Shown here piece after piece: positions 25,884 through 34,555 of a stretch of DNA of 37,367 nucleotides (its first letter is position 1; every line of letters starts with the position of its first letter). The stretch covers positions 1 through 37,367 of the forward strand of contig CAMBRQ010000026.1 of the NCBI GenBank assembly GCA_945870325.1, given 5' to 3'. Under the pieces are notes generated by a model. That model ran no database searches, was not told the origin of the DNA, and worked only from the letters and a program-made list of their open reading frames with translations. Origin of the DNA: an uncultured Dorea sp. GTDB lineage: Bacteria > Bacillota > Clostridia > Lachnospirales > Lachnospiraceae. A program made the translations under genes and the position numbers.

Positions 25884-27077
25884 TTACTTATCATTAGCAG
25901 CTGCTACACCCGGTAATTCCTTGCCTTCCAGGAATTCAAGAGATGCACCACCACCTGTTGAGATATGTGTCATCTTGTCACCATATCCTAACTGGTTAAC
26001 TGCTGCTGCAGAGTCTCCTCCACCGATGATTGTTACAGCATCTGTATCTGCAAGTGCTTTTGCTACTGCTTCTGTACCATGAGCGAATTTCGGCATCTCG
26101 AAGCATCCCATTGGTCCGTTCCAAACAACAGTCTTAGCATCCTGAACTGCTTCACAGAAGATCTTCTCTGTGTCTGGTCCGATGTCAAGTCCTTCCCATC
26201 CCTCCGGAATCTCGCCGGATTTTACAACCTTAGAATTAGCATCATTAGAGAAATCATCTGCGATAACTGTATCTACTGGAAGTAACAGTTTTACACCTTT
26301 CTCTTCTGCTTTCTTCAGCATGTTCAGTGCATATTCGCAGTAATCTGCTTCAAGAAGAGAATTTCCTACACTTCCGCCCTGTGCTTTAGAGAATGTATAA
26401 GACATACCTCCACCAATGATTAATGTATCAACCTTATCAAGAAGGTTCTCGATCACAGAGATCTTGCTGGATACCTTAGCACCGCCAAGGATTGCAACGA
26501 ATGGTCTCTCCGGATTATTTACTGCATTTCCAAGGAAATCGATTTCTTTCTGCATCAGATATCCTACAGCTGCTGTATCAACAAATTCTGTCACCCCAAC
26601 GTTAGAGCAGTGTGCACGGTGAGCTGTACCAAATGCATCGTTCACGAATACTTCGCAAAGAGAAGCAAGTTCTTTGCTGAACGCTTCGCCATTCTTGGTC
26701 TCTTCTGCTCTGTAACGTGTGTTTTCAAGAAGGATTACATCTCCATCCTGCATTGCTTCTACTGCTGCTTTTGCATTCTCCCCAACTACTTCCGGGTCTG
26801 CTGCAAATTTTACTTCCTGTCCAAGAAGTTCAGACAGACGAACTGCTACTGGTGCAAGAGACAACTCCGGCTTCGGCTCTCCCTTCGGTTTTCCAAGGTG
26901 GGAACAAAGAATAATCTTGCCGCCATCTGCGATTAATTTCTTAATTGTAGGAAGTGCTGCAACCAGACGGTTCTCATCTGTAATCTTTCCATCAATAAGA
27001 GGAACGTTGAAGTCACATCTTACAAGTACTTTTTTGCCTTTTACATTAATATCATCTACTGATTTTTTATTAAGCAT
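25884..27077 (-). CDS. pgk: Phosphoglycerate kinase
   Basis: The 397-residue enzyme transfers phosphate from 1,3-bisphosphoglycerate to ADP. The N-terminal substrate motif [15 protein letters not shown] segment ([13 protein letters not shown]) and [22 protein letters not shown], the hinge [12 protein letters not shown] and the nucleotide loop [11 protein letters not shown] are all present. It is preceded by AGGAGG and comes after gap, with a terminator at 27147-27180 between them, so pgk may depend partly on readthrough or on a promoter I could not identify clearly. Confidence 0.98.
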   Translation of the reverse strand: MLNKKSVDDINVKGKKVLVRCDFNVPLIDGKITDENRLVAALPTIKKLIADGGKIILCSHLGKPKGEPKPELSLAPVAVRLSELLGQEVKFAADPEVVGENAKAAVEAMQDGDVILLENTRYRAEETKNGEAFSKELASLCEVFVNDAFGTAHRAHCSNVGVTEFVDTAAVGYLMQKEIDFLGNAVNNPERPFVAILGGAKVSSKISVIENLLDKVDTLIIGGGMSYTFSKAQGGSVGNSLLEADYCEYALNMLKKAEEKGVKLLLPVDTVIADDFSNDANSKVVKSGEIPEGWEGLDIGPDTEKIFCEAVQDAKTVVWNGPMGCFEMPKFAHGTEAVAKALADTDAVTIIGGGDSAAAVNQLGYGDKMTHISTGGGASLEFLEGKELPGVAAANDK

Positions 27078-27144
27078 TGATTTGCCTCCTCAGTTATATT
27101 TATTAAGGGTATGTATTGCCCCTATATTCTTGAATTTGATACTA

Positions 27145-27182
27145 AAAAGGGTCCGGTCCTTTATAAGACCGGACCCTTTGTG
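27145..27182 (-). terminator. Strong terminator between gap and pgk
   Basis: AAAGGGTCCGGTC and its perfect complement flank a short loop (about 27147-27180). On the minus strand the stem is followed by TTTTTAG. It lies about 105 bases past the gap stop and upstream of pgk. Confidence 0.85.
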
Positions 27183-27189
27183 AGTCTTA

Positions 27190-27284
27190 AGTAAGGTAGT
27201 TCTTCGAGACCAGGCTCGACAATACCTCGCCAAGTTCCGAAGAACAGCATTCGCACTAAGGTCGAAAAGACCTCACTAAGTGCT
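27190..27284 (-). repeat. Two related imperfect hairpins after gap
   Basis: Right after the gap stop the minus strand carries two similar units, GTGAGGTCTTTTCGACCTTAG and GCGAGGTATTGTCGAGCCTGG, each in a larger inverted repeat: GCACT/AGTGC around the first and GTTCTTCG (27199-27206)/CGAAGAAC (27238-27245) around the second. They could protect or process the gap mRNA before the terminator. I infer a small dispersed structured repeat; nothing else in the window matches it. Confidence 0.45.
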
Positions 27285-28298
27285 CTATGCTAATTCAGAG
27301 AAGTATTTGATTGTTCTTACCATCTGGCTTGTGTAAGAATTCTCATTGTCATACCAAGATACAACCTGAACCTCTGTTGTTCCGTTGTCTAACTGGCATA
27401 CCATTGTCTGAGTAGCATCGAATAATGAACCATATCTCATACCTACGATATCGCTGGAAACGATCTCATCTGTATTGTATCCGAAAGATTCTGTAGATGC
27501 TGCTTTCATAGCTGCGTTGATCTCATCAACTGTTACAGTTCCTTCAACAACTGCTGTTAAGATTGTTGTAGATCCTGTTGGGGTTGGAACACGCTGAGCA
27601 GCTCCGATTAATTTTCCATTTAACTCTGGAATAACAAGACCGATTGCTTTTGCAGCACCTGTGCTGTTAGGTACGATATTAACTGCTGCTGCACGAGATC
27701 TTCTAAGATCACCTTTTCTCTGTGGTCCGTCAAGTGTCATCTGATCGCCTGTGTAAGCGTGAATTGTGCACATGATACCAGATTTGATTGGTGCAAGGTC
27801 ATTAAGAGCCTTAGCCATTGGTGCTAAGCAATTTGTTGTACAAGAAGCTGCAGAGATAACTGTATCTTCTGGCTTCAGTGTCTCGTGGTTTACATTATAT
27901 ACGATTGTTGGCAGGTCGTTACCAGCTGGTGCTGAGATAACAACTTTTCTTGCTCCTGCTTTAACGTGAGCAGATGCTTTCTCTTTAGATGTATAGAATC
28001 CTGTACACTCAAGAACAACGTCAACACCGATCTCTCCCCATGGAAGTTCCTCAGCGTTAGCCTTTGCATAGATCTTGATCTCTTTTCCATCAACAACGAT
28101 AGAATCTTCTGTAGCTTCTACTTTGTCAGCTAAAGCATATTTACCCTGTGAAGAGTCATACTTTAATAAGTGTGCGAGCATCTTAGGAGATGTCAAGTCG
28201 TTGATTGCTACAACTTCATATCCCTCTGCTCCAAACATCTGTCTGAACGCAAGACGTCCAATACGTCCAAATCCATTAATCGCTACTTTTACTGCCAT
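27285..28298 (-). CDS. gap: Glyceraldehyde-3-phosphate dehydrogenase, type I
   Basis: The 337-residue NAD-dependent enzyme oxidises and phosphorylates glyceraldehyde-3-phosphate. The Rossmann start [17 protein letters not shown], the adenine-binding [18 protein letters not shown], the catalytic [15 protein letters not shown] (Cys at about 153) and the C-terminal [14 protein letters not shown] are all intact. A consensus promoter lies at 28392-28420, and AGGAGG precedes the ATG. It heads the run gap-pgk-tpiA-(esterase)-gpmI. Confidence 0.98.
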   Translation of the reverse strand: MAVKVAINGFGRIGRLAFRQMFGAEGYEVVAINDLTSPKMLAHLLKYDSSQGKYALADKVEATEDSIVVDGKEIKIYAKANAEELPWGEIGVDVVLECTGFYTSKEKASAHVKAGARKVVISAPAGNDLPTIVYNVNHETLKPEDTVISAASCTTNCLAPMAKALNDLAPIKSGIMCTIHAYTGDQMTLDGPQRKGDLRRSRAAAVNIVPNSTGAAKAIGLVIPELNGKLIGAAQRVPTPTGSTTILTAVVEGTVTVDEINAAMKAASTESFGYNTDEIVSSDIVGMRYGSLFDATQTMVCQLDNGTTEVQVVSWYDNENSYTSQMVRTIKYFSELA

Positions 28299-28391
28299 GA
28301 TTAATTCCTCCTAAAGTTTGTTATTAACTGTTTATGCAGTCACCTTTTTGTGAAGCCTTTAACATCGTTAAATAATCCTCAACTGCTAATA

Positions 28392-28420
28392 ATTGTACTA
28401 AATCTGATACAAAAATTCAA
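28392..28420 (-). promoter_or_regulatory. Sigma-A promoter of gap
   Basis: On the minus strand TTGAAT (28415-28420) and TACAAT (28392-28397), spacer 17, about 95 bases before the gap ATG and 16 bases past the stop of the PHP phosphatase gene. Confidence 0.65.
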
Positions 28421-28435
28421 GAGGTTTTCCCATTT

Positions 28436-29266
28436 TTATGGAAGTTGGATAAATTTACTCGATCTTGCTGTGTATTCTGTATAATATTTGAACCCACATG
28501 CCTTTAATATCTCTGATACTTTATGGAAATCATAGGCGATATGCTCTGGCTTGTGAGCATCTGCACCAACTGTTATGATCTCTCCTCCCAATTCTCTGTA
28601 TCTTTTTAATACATCCGAATGCGGATGCGCAAATGGCAGTCCATATTTTAATCCTGCCATATTTAATTCCAATCCTTTCTCCTTCTCAATCAAGGTTCTT
28701 AGGATCTCATCAATAATATCCGCAAATCTCTGGTAAGAATATTCCTTCTCCCGGTTCGCACCATACCTAACCGCATAGTCCAGATGTCCAAGCACATCAT
28801 AATCCGAAAGAGTCCTCACATTTTCAAGCGTCGTCTCTAAGATCAGACGATATGCTTCTTCATCCGTCCTGTCACGGAACAATCTGCCCGCCGCCGGATC
28901 CGTATAGATGTCTTCACCATTCACCCTCTTATATGGAACACTGTGGACAGAACCAATAACCATATCAAACGGATATCTATCAACCAGTTCCTTATAATGT
29001 TCTCCCAGATAAGGACGAAGCCCCAGTTCAACACCGATCTTGATCTCAATCTGCTCCTTATACTTCTCTTTTAAAGGCACTAATGTACGAAAATAGGATT
29101 CCGGATCAAAGATATCCTCCGGTCCCCATTCCATATTATCTTTATCATAATGATCTGTAAAGCAGATCACCTCCAGGCCTTTTGCAATCGCCCCCTGAAT
29201 CATCTGCTCAGGACTCGCTTCCGAATCACTGGAAAACGATGAATGCATGTGTACGTCTGCTCTCAT
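28436..29266 (-). CDS. PHP-family histidinol-phosphatase-like hydrolase
   Basis: The 276-residue protein has the PHP metal motifs: ADVHMHSSFSSDS at the N-terminus, ICFTDHYD, GVELGLRPYLGEHYKEL, DMVIGSVH, VLGHLDYAVRYG and the late VGADAHKPEHIAYDF. This fits the HisJ/HisK monofunctional histidinol-phosphatases, although no other histidine gene is in the window, so another phosphoester could be the real substrate. It overlaps the end of mnmA's frame by 4 bases (ATGA), so the two are translationally coupled. Confidence 0.88.
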   Translation of the reverse strand: MRADVHMHSSFSSDSEASPEQMIQGAIAKGLEVICFTDHYDKDNMEWGPEDIFDPESYFRTLVPLKEKYKEQIEIKIGVELGLRPYLGEHYKELVDRYPFDMVIGSVHSVPYKRVNGEDIYTDPAAGRLFRDRTDEEAYRLILETTLENVRTLSDYDVLGHLDYAVRYGANREKEYSYQRFADIIDEILRTLIEKEKGLELNMAGLKYGLPFAHPHSDVLKRYRELGGEIITVGADAHKPEHIAYDFHKVSEILKACGFKYYTEYTARSSKFIQLP

Positions 29267-30360
29267 TCTCTTTCTTCTCCTCCTATAATCGTTCCGCCAC
29301 CCAGCACATACTCACCGTCATACAAGACAACTGCCTGTCCCGGAGTAATTGCCCTCTGCGGCTCTTCAAATACACACAGGATCTCGTCTTCTCCCGTCTT
29401 CTCCACCGTGCACCATGCACCTCGGTGATTATAGCGTATCTTCGCCCATACCCTCTTTTTCTCAGGCAAGTCCTCTACCGACATAAAATTCACCTGATTC
29501 GCTCTGACATAACGGGACATGGATTCTTCATTGGTTCCCACTACCACTTCATTCGTCTCAGGGCGAATCTCCAGAACGAACACCGGATGTCCCAGTGATA
29601 ATCCCAATCCCTTTCGCTGGCCAACCGTATAATGGACAATTCCCTTATGCTGTCCCACAATCGTCCCGTCAGACAACACAAAATTACCGGGGAAACTCTT
29701 CACTCCGGCATTGTCTTCAATATAAGATGCATAATCTCCATCCGGCACAAAACAGATATCCTGACTGTCTGGTTTATGTGCCACCTGAAGTCCAATCTGT
29801 TCTGCCATCTTACGGATCTGCTCTTTAGAATAACTGCCTACAGGCATCAATGTATGCGCTAACTGCTCTTGGGTAAGATTATAAAGCGCATAGGTCTGAT
29901 CCTTTGCATCTGTCTCTGATACGCGAAGTGCATATCTTCCGTTCGCCAGCCTGTCGATTCTTGCATAATGTCCGGTTGCTATATAATCCGCTCCGATATC
30001 CATGCTTCTCTTAAGAAGTGCCTCCCATTTCACATAACGGTTACAGGCAATGCAAGGATTCGGCGTTCTCCCATGGAGATATTCGTCTACAAAATAGTCA
30101 ATTACAGATTCTTTGAATTCCCGCTTAAAATTCATAACATAATAAGGGATATCCAGAGATGCCGCCACTCGTCTGGCATCGTCCACCGCACTCAAGCCAC
30201 AGCAGCCTCCCTGCTCCTCCTGAACGCTTTGTTCTTCCTCCTGCCAGATCTGCATGGTCACGCCTATAACATCGTATCCCTGCTCTCTCAACAGCCAGGC
30301 TGCCACGGAGGAATCAACTCCTCCGGACATCCCTACTACCACTTTTTTCTTCTCCATCAT
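29263..30360 (-). CDS. mnmA: tRNA-specific 2-thiouridylase
   Basis: The 365-residue enzyme adds sulfur to the wobble uridine of Lys, Glu and Gln tRNAs, taking it from a cysteine desulfurase. The ATP pyrophosphatase P-loop VVVGMSGGVDSSVAAWLL is at the N-terminus, the first catalytic Cys lies in NPCIACNRYVKWEAL (about 100-114) and the second in PDSQDICFVPDGDYASY (about 196-202). GQRKGLGLSLGHPVFV is the conserved C-terminal-domain entry. It follows nifU in the same direction, which links it to the sulfur source encoded two genes upstream. Confidence 0.97.
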   Translation of the reverse strand: MMEKKKVVVGMSGGVDSSVAAWLLREQGYDVIGVTMQIWQEEEQSVQEEQGGCCGLSAVDDARRVAASLDIPYYVMNFKREFKESVIDYFVDEYLHGRTPNPCIACNRYVKWEALLKRSMDIGADYIATGHYARIDRLANGRYALRVSETDAKDQTYALYNLTQEQLAHTLMPVGSYSKEQIRKMAEQIGLQVAHKPDSQDICFVPDGDYASYIEDNAGVKSFPGNFVLSDGTIVGQHKGIVHYTVGQRKGLGLSLGHPVFVLEIRPETNEVVVGTNEESMSRYVRANQVNFMSVEDLPEKKRVWAKIRYNHRGAWCTVEKTGEDEILCVFEEPQRAITPGQAVVLYDGEYVLGGGTIIGGEERE

Positions 30361-30426
30361 CTCTCCGCCTGAGTGATCGGTTGAATCTTCTATCCTGCTT
30401 CTCCCGACATACTCTTTCTTCGCTGC

Positions 30427-30870
30427 TTAATATTCCTCTTCTTCCTCTTCCTCGCCCTCGTGAATATCGGACTTTGGTTTCTCCAAACCTTCAATCTTGA
30501 TTCCATGCTTCTCCGCATAATCCCACAGTGCCGCATGAATGGCTTCTTCTGCCAGCAATGAACAGTGTACCTTTACCGGAGGCAGTCCATCCAGCGCTTC
30601 CATAACCGCTTTGTTCGTCACTTCCATCGCCTCTTGAATCGACTTGCCTTTTACCAGTTCCGTTGCCATACTGCTGGTTGCTACAGCCGCACCACAGCCA
30701 AATGTTTTGAACTTAACATCGCGAATGATCTGGTTGTCGTCAATATCCAGATAGATTCTCATAATATCTCCGCATTTTGCATTTCCTACTGTTCCAACTC
30801 CACTGGCATTCTCTATCTCACCAACATTTCTCGGATGTTGGAAATGATCCATTACTTTTTCTGTATACAT
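30427..30870 (-). CDS. nifU: NifU/IscU-like Fe-S cluster scaffold protein
   Basis: The scaffold (147 residues from ATG 30870) carries the three cluster-binding cysteines: GNAKCGDIMRIYLD, FKTFGCGAAVATSS and VHCSLLAEEAI. It assembles Fe-S clusters from sulfur delivered by the adjacent NifS. The C-terminus ends in a run of glutamates (GEEEEEEEY), unusual but likely harmless. AGGAGG lies 8 bases before ATG 30870, so I reject the earlier in-frame start. It follows nifS by about 30 bases. Confidence 0.95.
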   Translation of the reverse strand: MYTEKVMDHFQHPRNVGEIENASGVGTVGNAKCGDIMRIYLDIDDNQIIRDVKFKTFGCGAAVATSSMATELVKGKSIQEAMEVTNKAVMEALDGLPPVKVHCSLLAEEAIHAALWDYAEKHGIKIEGLEKPKSDIHEGEEEEEEEY

Positions 30871-30898
30871 AATTATTTCCTCCTGTACATACAATTTA

Positions 30899-32077
30899 TT
30901 ATTGTTTTTTCACAAAATCCTCATAAAGCGGCGACATCTTTCTCAGATGCTCCACAATCTCTTTCAGGTTATCTACAACGTAATCAATGTCCTCTTTTGC
31001 TATCTCTTCATTCAGCGTCAATCTAAGTGAACCATGCGCTATCTCATGAGGCAATCCGATTGCCAGCAGCACATGTGACGGATCAAGCGAGCCAGAAGTA
31101 CATGCCGAACCACTGGAACCACAGATGCCCTTCATATCCAGCATAATCAACAAGGATTCTCCTTCGATAAACCGGAAACTAAAATTCGCATTGTTCGGGA
31201 GACGATCTGTTCTGTGTCCATTTAATCTGCAATAAGGGATCTCCTTCATGACGCGTTCAATCAGATAATCTCTAAGTTCTGTTTCTTTCGCAGTTCTTTC
31301 CTGCATTGTTGTAACCGCACGCTTAACCGCTGTACCTAATCCAATGATCCCCGGAACATTCTCTGTACCGGCACGGCGTTTTCTCTCCTGCGCTCCGCCA
31401 TGCACGAAAGAACGAATCTTCACACCTTTGCGAATATACAAGAACCCAATTCCTTTCGGTCCGTTCAGCTTATGTCCACTGGCACTCAGCATATCGATAT
31501 GGCATTCATCCACATTGATCGGTACTTGTCCAAATGCCTGCACTGCATCTGTATGGAACAGGATTCCGTGCTCATGGGCAATCTCGCCAATCTCCTTAAT
31601 CGGCTGGATCGTTCCAATCTCATTATTCGCATACATAACCGAGATCAGGATTGTAGTCGGACGAATCGCTGCTTTCAGGGCATCTAACTTCACCTTTCCA
31701 TCCTCATCTACATCCAGATACGTAACCTCGAATCCTTTCTTTTCCAGATACTCTGCCGTATGCAGAATCGCATGATGCTCAATCTTGGTCGTGATAATAT
31801 GATTGCCTTTGCTTTCATATGCTTCCGCCGTTGCCTTTAATGCCCAGTTGTCTGATTCCGAACCGCCTGCGGTAAAATAGATCTCGTTTCCCTTTGCTCC
31901 AAGCGCTTCTGCGATGATATCTCTCTGCTGGCTGATTGCTTCTTTATTGCCAGCCGAAAAACTATAGACACTGGATGGATTGCCATAGTTCTCTGTAAAA
32001 TATGGCAGCATCGCCTCCACAACCTCCGGCGCAGTCTTTGTTGTCGCCGCATTATCTAAATAAATTAATCTTCCCAT
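30899..32077 (-). CDS. nifS: Cysteine desulfurase (NifS/IscS family)
   Basis: The 392-residue PLP enzyme takes sulfur from L-cysteine. YLDNAATTKTAPEVVEAM and the substrate loop YGNPSSVYSF are at the N-terminus, the PLP lysine lies in LSASGHKLNGPKGIG and the persulfide Cys in ICGSSGSACTSGSLDPSHVL. The long active-site loop identifies the group I type that works with NifU/IscU. It follows the Rrf2 gene by 43 bases and precedes nifU and mnmA, so one transcript supplies both Fe-S assembly and tRNA thiolation. Confidence 0.97.
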   Translation of the reverse strand: MGRLIYLDNAATTKTAPEVVEAMLPYFTENYGNPSSVYSFSAGNKEAISQQRDIIAEALGAKGNEIYFTAGGSESDNWALKATAEAYESKGNHIITTKIEHHAILHTAEYLEKKGFEVTYLDVDEDGKVKLDALKAAIRPTTILISVMYANNEIGTIQPIKEIGEIAHEHGILFHTDAVQAFGQVPINVDECHIDMLSASGHKLNGPKGIGFLYIRKGVKIRSFVHGGAQERKRRAGTENVPGIIGLGTAVKRAVTTMQERTAKETELRDYLIERVMKEIPYCRLNGHRTDRLPNNANFSFRFIEGESLLIMLDMKGICGSSGSACTSGSLDPSHVLLAIGLPHEIAHGSLRLTLNEEIAKEDIDYVVDNLKEIVEHLRKMSPLYEDFVKKQ

Positions 32078-32120
32078 GCTTCTTCTCCTTCTTTAAAATT
32101 AGAATATTATATTATAATTT

Positions 32121-32579
32121 CTAGTGATTACATTTCTGCCCCTCGCATCCGCCTTCTGGGTTCAGCGACTTGCTCTCTCTTACCAATTCATCCAACATCA
32201 TATGATTCACGGTATCGTTGATACTGTCATTAATCTTCTGCCACACATATTTTGTGACACATCCATCTGCCGCCATGCAGCCATCTTCTGAATAGTAAGC
32301 TGCGCATTTCACCGGCTCCAGGCTTCCTTCCAGCGCTCTTAGCACGTCTCCCACAGAGATCTCATTCGCCTTCTTCGCTAATATATATCCCCCTGTAGCA
32401 CCACGGATACTATTCACAAGCCCCGCTTTTCGAAGCAAAGCCACTAACTGCTCCAGGTATCGTTCCGAAATATCCTGCCTTGCCGCAATACTGTTGATGG
32501 ATACCGGCTCTTCCTCGCTGTATCTGGCAAGATCTATCATGGCTCGAAGACCATATCTTCCTTTTGTCGAAAGTTTCAT
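32121..32579 (-). CDS. Rrf2/IscR family transcriptional regulator
   Basis: The 152-residue protein opens MKLSTKGRYGLRAMIDLARY and has the Rrf2 helix-turn-helix VSINSIAARQDISERYLEQL with the wing GATGGYILAK. Three cysteines (CAAYYSEDGCMAADGC, about 95-110) match the Fe-S ligands of IscR, so it probably senses cluster status. It heads the nifS-nifU-mnmA operon. A palindrome between its -10 box and start codon (32598-32619) is a good autoregulatory operator. Confidence 0.94.
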   Translation of the reverse strand: MKLSTKGRYGLRAMIDLARYSEEEPVSINSIAARQDISERYLEQLVALLRKAGLVNSIRGATGGYILAKKANEISVGDVLRALEGSLEPVKCAAYYSEDGCMAADGCVTKYVWQKINDSINDTVNHMMLDELVRESKSLNPEGGCEGQKCNH

Positions 32580-32597
32580 TGACTCACCTTCTTTTTA

Positions 32598-32619
32598 ATC
32601 CCTAGCAAATCGCTAGGAT
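32598..32619. promoter_or_regulatory. Candidate Rrf2/IscR operator
   Basis: CCTAGC (32601-32606) and GCTAGG (32612-32617) form an inverted repeat with a 5-base centre, flanked by AT on both sides. It would lie about 7 to 28 bases downstream of the transcription start, so binding would block the polymerase. Confidence 0.55.
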
Positions 32620-32632
32620 ATTTGCTATATGT

Positions 32633-32661
32633 AGGATAGCACTGCTTTTTTGTTCTGTCAA
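32633..32661 (-). promoter_or_regulatory. Promoter of the rrf2-nifS-nifU-mnmA operon
   Basis: On the minus strand a perfect TTGACA (32656-32661) and TATCCT (32633-32638) are 17 bases apart, about 50 bases before the Rrf2 ATG. Confidence 0.65.
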
Positions 32662-32707
32662 GTCCTCTTATCGAATATATTATAGCAATACCCATTAGGA
32701 GTCTGCC

Positions 32708-34036
32708 ATGTCACGAAAAAAAACTATTATCAAAGGCACATTTATCTTAACTATCACCGGGCTTGTCACACGTGTGATGGGCTTTTTTTACCGTATTTTT
32801 CTAAGCCATACTTTTGGGGAGGAGGGAGTCGGACTATATCAACTGGTATTTCCCATCTATGCACTCTGCTTCTCCTTAACCTCTGCCGGTATCGAACTTG
32901 CCCTGTCCCGCTGTGTTGCCGCCCGCATGACACAAGGTAGAAAACGAGAAGCAAAAGAGTTACTGTACACAAGCCTTGTCCTTACCGTCACTGCTTCCTG
33001 TATTGTAACTCTGATGATTCAAAAATATGCCTTCTTCATTGCAGCAGCCTTTTTACAGGAACCCCGTTGTGCCGACCTGCTCATTATCCTCTCCTATGCA
33101 TTCCCATTTGCATCGGTACATAGCTGTATCTGCGGATATTATTTTGGGCTCAAACAGACAGGCGTTCCTGCAACTTCTCAGTTCATTGAACAGACCGCCC
33201 GGATTCTCAGCGTATATCTGCTCTATCTGTATGGCGTAAACCATGGGATTCAATTCGGAGTATCCATCGCCGTTGCCGGACTGATTGCAGGAGAAGTAAC
33301 TTCTTCCCTGTTCTGTCTGCGCGCTCTCCTGGGGAAAAACGGACTTAGCCGCCTCTCTCGCCTTCGCCTGGCAGGATGTCTCAGGCACAGCCGCGAATTG
33401 CTTACACACGCGATTCCATTAACCGGAAGCAGGGTTCTTCTCAATATCCTACAAAGCATCGAGGCCGTATCTATCCCTGTAAAATTGCAGGCATACGGAA
33501 TGACCCTCGGCGAGTCACTAAGCACCTACGGCGTATTAACAGGAATGGCACTCCCCTGCATCCTCTTCCCCTCTGCCATTACCAATTCCGTATCCACCAT
33601 GCTCCTTCCTACCGTAGCAGAGATACAGGCATTAGACCACCGTAAGGAACTTTCAAATCTGATGAAGAAGGTTACCTATTCCTGCATCTTCCTTGGAAGC
33701 ATCTGCTGCGTATGCTTCCTCGCTTTTGGAAAATGGGCAGGAACTCTGCTGTTCCACAGTCCAATGGCAGGAAATTACATTATCACCTTGTCCTGGATGT
33801 GTCCATTCCTGTATACGAATAATACATTAATCAGTATTATTAACGGGATTGGAAAGACAACGTTATCTTTTATTATTAATTCGACCAGTCTGGGGGTTCG
33901 GATTCTGAGCGTATTTGTGATGATACCTGTATTCGGGATTCAGGGGTATTTGTGGGGACTGCTGGCAAGCCAGGTGTGTATCTTTCTCTTTTGCTTATTA
34001 TATTTGCAGTTTTACTTAGGGAAGGTGGCGCCTTAG
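32708..34036 (+). CDS. spoVB: SpoVB-like polysaccharide/lipid flippase (MOP superfamily)
   Basis: The 442-residue protein has about 12 membrane helices. The N-terminus KKTIIKGTFILTITGLVTRV followed by MGFFYRIFLSHTFGEEGVGLYQLVFPIYAL is the SpoVB/MurJ-like signature of the polysaccharide transporter family. SpoVB is needed for spore cortex peptidoglycan, probably by flipping a lipid-linked precursor. B. subtilis SpoVB is somewhat longer. The start has GGAG 6 bases upstream. The gene is divergent from the Rrf2 gene and convergent with spoIIM across the palindromic spacer. Confidence 0.9.
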   Translation: MSRKKTIIKGTFILTITGLVTRVMGFFYRIFLSHTFGEEGVGLYQLVFPIYALCFSLTSAGIELALSRCVAARMTQGRKREAKELLYTSLVLTVTASCIVTLMIQKYAFFIAAAFLQEPRCADLLIILSYAFPFASVHSCICGYYFGLKQTGVPATSQFIEQTARILSVYLLYLYGVNHGIQFGVSIAVAGLIAGEVTSSLFCLRALLGKNGLSRLSRLRLAGCLRHSRELLTHAIPLTGSRVLLNILQSIEAVSIPVKLQAYGMTLGESLSTYGVLTGMALPCILFPSAITNSVSTMLLPTVAEIQALDHRKELSNLMKKVTYSCIFLGSICCVCFLAFGKWAGTLLFHSPMAGNYIITLSWMCPFLYTNNTLISIINGIGKTTLSFIINSTSLGVRILSVFVMIPVFGIQGYLWGLLASQVCIFLFCLLYLQFYLGKVAP

Positions 34037-34052
34037 GTGGGAATTTTGTTCT

Positions 34053-34343
34053 TGAAGAGTATATGTGAAGTGTACGGCAGAGAGGAGCGGTATGGGCGTT
34101 CATATCCGACTCCAATCGCCTACAATCCGTAGGTTCAAAAGAGGTCTGAAATTAGGCATCGACTATAGCGGACGCAAAATCTTGATGATTTTCCGTCCGC
34201 GATAGTCTGAACTTCTGTACTGGTAGTACAGAAGTCCTCCTAATTTCAGACCTCTTTTTCACCAACGGCTTGTACGGCTCTTCTACGCATATGAACGCCC
34301 ATACTGCCCCTCTCTGCCTGACATTCTTATGTGTAACTCTTCA
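34053..34343. repeat. Nested inverted-repeat element with three-way-junction core
   Basis: From outside in: TGAAGAGT (34053-34060) pairs with ACTCTTCA (34336-34343). A 30-base arm (34076-34105) pairs with 34289-34318, with 28 of 30 complementary. A perfect 20-bp stem, AAAAGAGGTCTGAAATTAGG (34137-34156), pairs with 34239-34258 and encloses two hairpins. The first (34161-34207) has GACTAT, GCGGACG and AAAATC paired around a TTGAT loop; the second has ACTTCTGTACT (34211-34221) and its perfect complement (34225-34235) around GGT. The element lies between two convergent genes and has T-runs on both sides of the 20-bp stem, so it may terminate both. It may also be a small non-autonomous mobile element; no target duplication was found. 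Confidence 0.8.
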
Positions 34344-34367
34344 CGAACGAGGAGGATTCCTGGCGAG

Positions 34368-34502
34368 GATGTGGGAGGAAGGGTATCGGATGGATAACAG
34401 ATTGGGAATGGAACGAATTTATATTCGTGAAATAAACAGGAGGTTTCTGTATTCCCCTACGCTTCCAATATGTTATCCCACCGATACCATTCCACACGCA
34501 TC
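34368..34502. repeat. Second nested inverted-repeat element
   Basis: An imperfect arm of about 42 bases (34368-34411 with 34461-34502) has paired blocks GGTATCGG (34382-34389)/CCGATACC (34481-34488), GGATAACA (34392-34399)/TGTTATCC (34471-34478) and ATTGG/CCAAT. It encloses ACGAAT-TTAT-ATTCGT (34413-34428) and ACAG/CTGT (34436-34450). The layout, outer stem plus two inner hairpins, is that of the neighbouring element at 34053-34343, but the sequence differs. The region 34037-34555 has no gene. Confidence 0.6.
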
Positions 34503-34555
34503 CCCGCCCTTGCACCGTACACCTCCCAACACTCCACTTTCTACATTAAATTCAT

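Noticed and set aside
34053..34343. Retron or CRISPR-related interpretation of the palindromic element
   Set aside because: No reverse transcriptase, cas gene or regular direct repeats are present nearby.
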